Below are positions 3,669 to 5,107 of a DNA stretch of 5,107 bases, in pieces. Each line of letters starts with the position of its first letter. Position 1 is the first letter of the stretch. The notes beneath the pieces were generated by a model. The model was given only the letters and a program-made list of their open reading frames with translations. It was not told the origin of the DNA and did no database searches. A program made the translations under genes and the position numbers. This DNA comes from Lachnoclostridium sp. UBA3775 (GTDB lineage Bacteria > Bacillota > Clostridia > Lachnospirales > Lachnospiraceae), in assembly GCA_002369525.1 (NCBI GenBank), contig DFFN01000032.1, positions 1 to 5,107 on the forward strand, read 5' to 3'.

Positions 3669-5107
3669 TTAATCGTTTTCCTTTTTACTGTTAAGCACCC
3701 TGAGGAAGCACATAGCTAGTAATGACAGAATCATCAAGAGCTTTGTTTCATCTATCATAGAATCATCTCCTGTCGGAACCACCGGCGGATCATCCTTTTT
3801 GCCGTTTTTATCAGATGTTTCCTCAACAGGATTCTCTACTATGTCAAGTGTGTACTCCTGATCATTTCCGACTTTGATGGTTGCTGTATCACCACCGTTT
3901 ACTACTTTTCCGGGGCCCTTATTCGAAAGTACTGCACTTTCAAGAACTTTTACTTTAACAGTTACGCTGCCCTCTGCTCCGGCAGGAACATCTTTAAGTA
4001 TCCAGGTTACGGTTCCATTCTCTTCAGTTCCGTCGTTGTCGGCAGAGACAAATAAAACATTTGCATCAAGCTTATCCTTGATTATGATATCGGCAGCTTC
4101 ATTTTTATAGTTCCTGTATGAAATCTCATATGATATTTCATCACCGACTTTTACAGTGCCAAGTATTCCGTTGCCTTTATATGGACTTGTTTCCTGTTTG
4201 ACAGGCTTCTCGGGAACAGGGTTTTCTACAACATCAAGGCTGTATTCCTGATCGTTACCGACCTGTACTGTTGCGGTCTCTCCGCCATTAACTACCTTTC
4301 CTTCTCCGCCCTTTGACTTAAGTGCAGTTTCAAGGACTTTTACTTTAAGCGTTACTTTGCCTTCTGTTCCGGCGGTGACATCGTCAAGTGTCCAGGTAAC
4401 AATTCCGGTTTCTTCCGAATACTCGCCATCATCACTTGCAGAAATGAATTCAACATTAGCATCAAGTTTATCCTTGATGATTACTACAGCTGCTTCATTC
4501 TTGTAGTTCTTGTAGGTAATTTCGTAAGTAATAACATCGCCAACTTTAACAGCGCCAAGTTCTCCGGTACCTTCGTAAGGACTTACTTCCTGCTTGCCGG
4601 GTTTTTCGGGAACAGGGTTTTCTACAACATCAAGGCTGTATTCCTGATCGTTACCGACCTGTACTGTTGCGGTCTCTCCGCCATTAACTACCTTTCCTTC
4701 TCCGCCCTTCGACTCAAGTGCGGTTTCAAGGACTTTAACCGTTAACATAACGGAGCCTTCAGTTCCGGAAGGAACATTTTTAACTGTCCATGTGACAGTT
4801 CCGTCTGCGCAAGATCCGCCATCACTTGCCGAAACGAATTCAACGTTTTCATCAAGTTTATCTTTTATGATGATATCAGCTGAATCTTTCTTATAGTTTT
4901 TATATATGATTTCATAAACGATCTCGTCGCCAACTTTAACAGCACCAAGTACTCTCGTTCCTTCATAAGGAGTAGCCTCTTGTTTAATGGGATCTTCGGG
5001 AACGGGATTCTCTACAACATCAAGGCTGTATTCCTTATCGTTTCCAACCTGAACTGTTGCAGTCTCTCCACCGTTTACTACTTTGCCTTCACCGCCCTTT
5101 GATTCAA
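3669..5107 (-). CDS. Repeat-containing cell-surface protein with DUF11-like domains and wall-sorting tail (C-terminal part)
   Basis: The frame stays open from the stop at 3669 to the right edge, giving at least 478 residues; the ATG at 4748 is an internal Met, so the true start and any signal peptide lie outside the window. The protein is built of about 130-residue units. Each has a KVGDxIxYExxYKNYK start, an IIIKDKLDANVEFVSA middle, a VTWTLKDVPAGTEG strand and a GGEGKVVNGGETATVQVGN block, and units are joined by Pro-rich linkers (VENPVPEKPxKQE). This is the pattern of DUF11-type immunoglobulin-like surface repeats. Three full units and one partial unit are visible. The C-terminus has a KKDDPPVVPTGDD linker and motif, a hydrophobic stretch (LLMILSLLAMCFLRVL) and a NSKKEND tail, which fits sortase anchoring or simple membrane anchoring. 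The likely role is an extended stalk or adhesin; the ligand is unknown. The DUF11 and surface calls are good; adhesion is inference. No terminator was seen after the stop. Confidence 0.88.
   Translation of the reverse strand, partial: ESKGGEGKVVNGGETATVQVGNDKEYSLDVVENPVPEDPIKQEATPYEGTRVLGAVKVGDEIVYEIIYKNYKKDSADIIIKDKLDENVEFVSASDGGSCADGTVTWTVKNVPSGTEGSVMLTVKVLETALESKGGEGKVVNGGETATVQVGNDQEYSLDVVENPVPEKPGKQEVSPYEGTGELGAVKVGDVITYEITYKNYKNEAAVVIIKDKLDANVEFISASDDGEYSEETGIVTWTLDDVTAGTEGKVTLKVKVLETALKSKGGEGKVVNGGETATVQVGNDQEYSLDVVENPVPEKPVKQETSPYKGNGILGTVKVGDEISYEISYRNYKNEAADIIIKDKLDANVLFVSADNDGTEENGTVTWILKDVPAGAEGSVTVKVKVLESAVLSNKGPGKVVNGGDTATIKVGNDQEYTLDIVENPVEETSDKNGKKDDPPVVPTGDDSMIDETKLLMILSLLAMCFLRVLNSKKEND
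3672..3779 (-). other. C-terminal sorting signal of the surface protein (VPTGD variant)
   Basis: This segment codes for VPTGD (3765-3779), then a short DSMIDETK spacer, about 16-17 hydrophobic residues and the tail NSKKEND. The three-part order (motif, hydrophobic span, charged tail) is that of Gram-positive sortase substrates, but the motif lacks the Pro at position 2 of LPXTG. Anchoring by a sortase with altered specificity, or only by the membrane segment, are both possible. Confidence 0.6.
4210..4313 (-). repeat. 104-bp identical block, copy 1
   Basis: Base-by-base comparison shows this block is identical to 4606-4709, offset 396 bp. It covers the end of one repeat and the start of the linker (KGGEGKVV through VENPVPEK). 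Mismatches begin immediately on both sides (4209 and 4314). Confidence 0.93.
4606..4709 (-). repeat. 104-bp identical block, copy 2
   Basis: This is the second copy of the exact block at 4210-4313. The equivalent stretch in the next unit (5011-5107) differs from this copy at about 13 of 97 positions, nearly all synonymous, so the identity between copies 1 and 2 is exceptional within the array. Confidence 0.93.

Larger units (their letters stand above)
3835..5107 (-). repeat. Tandem coding repeats, units of 390, 396 and 390 bp plus a partial unit
   Basis: The same anchor (TCTAC on the plus strand, coding for part of the VENP linker) recurs at 3835, 4225, 4621 and 5011. This gives complete units 3835-4224, 4225-4620 and 4621-5010 (130, 132 and 130 codons) and a partial unit 5011-5107 that continues past the edge. 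All period lengths are multiples of three, so the reading frame is kept. The unit nearest the C-terminus is the most divergent in protein sequence (for example LSNKGPGK in place of ESKGGEGK, and TIKVGN in place of TVQVGN). Confidence 0.93.

Noticed and set aside
3651..3680. A/T-rich inverted stretch after the surface gene as a terminator
   Set aside because: The pairing is only between A and T runs with no GC stem, so it is not a credible intrinsic terminator, and it overlaps the rplS promoter.
3669..4748. Surface protein starting at the Met at 4748
   Set aside because: The frame is open to the window edge and the upstream codons encode another full repeat in register, so this Met is internal.
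3835..5107. Regular spaced repeats considered as a CRISPR-like array
   Set aside because: The period is 390-396 bp, in frame, and fully coding; these are protein domain repeats.

Overview
The window reads as a chromosomal segment from a low-to-moderate GC Gram-positive bacterium of the Clostridia, most likely a Lachnospiraceae-like gut or rumen organism. This is inferred from the gene order rplS-lepB-rbgA-rnhB-yraN-DUF512, the strong AAGGAGG ribosome binding site and sigma-A type promoters, the Bacillus-style N-terminal extension on RNase HII, and a Gram-positive wall-sorting tail. All genes lie on the minus strand, so transcription runs from high to low coordinates.

Layout in the direction of transcription. 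(1) 5107-3669: the C-terminal 478 residues of a long repeat-rich surface protein, whose start lies outside the window. It has three complete and one partial DUF11-like repeat of about 130 residues, then a VPTGD-type sorting motif, a hydrophobic segment and a short charged tail. (2) 3660-3159: a self-contained rplS (ribosomal protein L19) unit with its own promoter, a leader of roughly 70 nt that may pair with its own ribosome binding site, the gene, and a clean intrinsic terminator. (3) 3157-1: a near-consensus promoter abutting that terminator drives lepB (signal peptidase I), rbgA/ylqF (50S assembly GTPase), rnhB (RNase HII), yraN (nuclease-fold protein) and the start of a PDZ plus radical-SAM DUF512 protein, which runs off the left edge. 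The genes of this third unit are 8-13 nt apart, except for an 84-nt gap between rbgA and rnhB.

The genes after the surface protein are conserved housekeeping functions: ribosome structure and assembly (L19, RbgA), protein export (LepB), DNA maintenance (RnhB, possibly YraN), and one conserved protein of unknown chemistry (DUF512). The surface protein is the accessory part. It sits directly upstream of rplS, where trmD is commonly found in Bacillota, so the conserved ribosomal cluster is interrupted here. Its repeats differ sharply in how alike they are at DNA level, and one 104-bp block is identical in two neighbouring units.

No RNA genes, CRISPR arrays, insertion sequences or attachment sites were seen, and nothing in the window makes a convincing new multi-gene system. 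The points most worth a second look are the repeat homogenisation and unusual sorting motif of the surface protein, the possible self-pairing rplS leader, and the unexplained DUF512 protein. There is no gene-free stretch longer than 300 bases; the longest gap is the 115 bases at 3554-3668.
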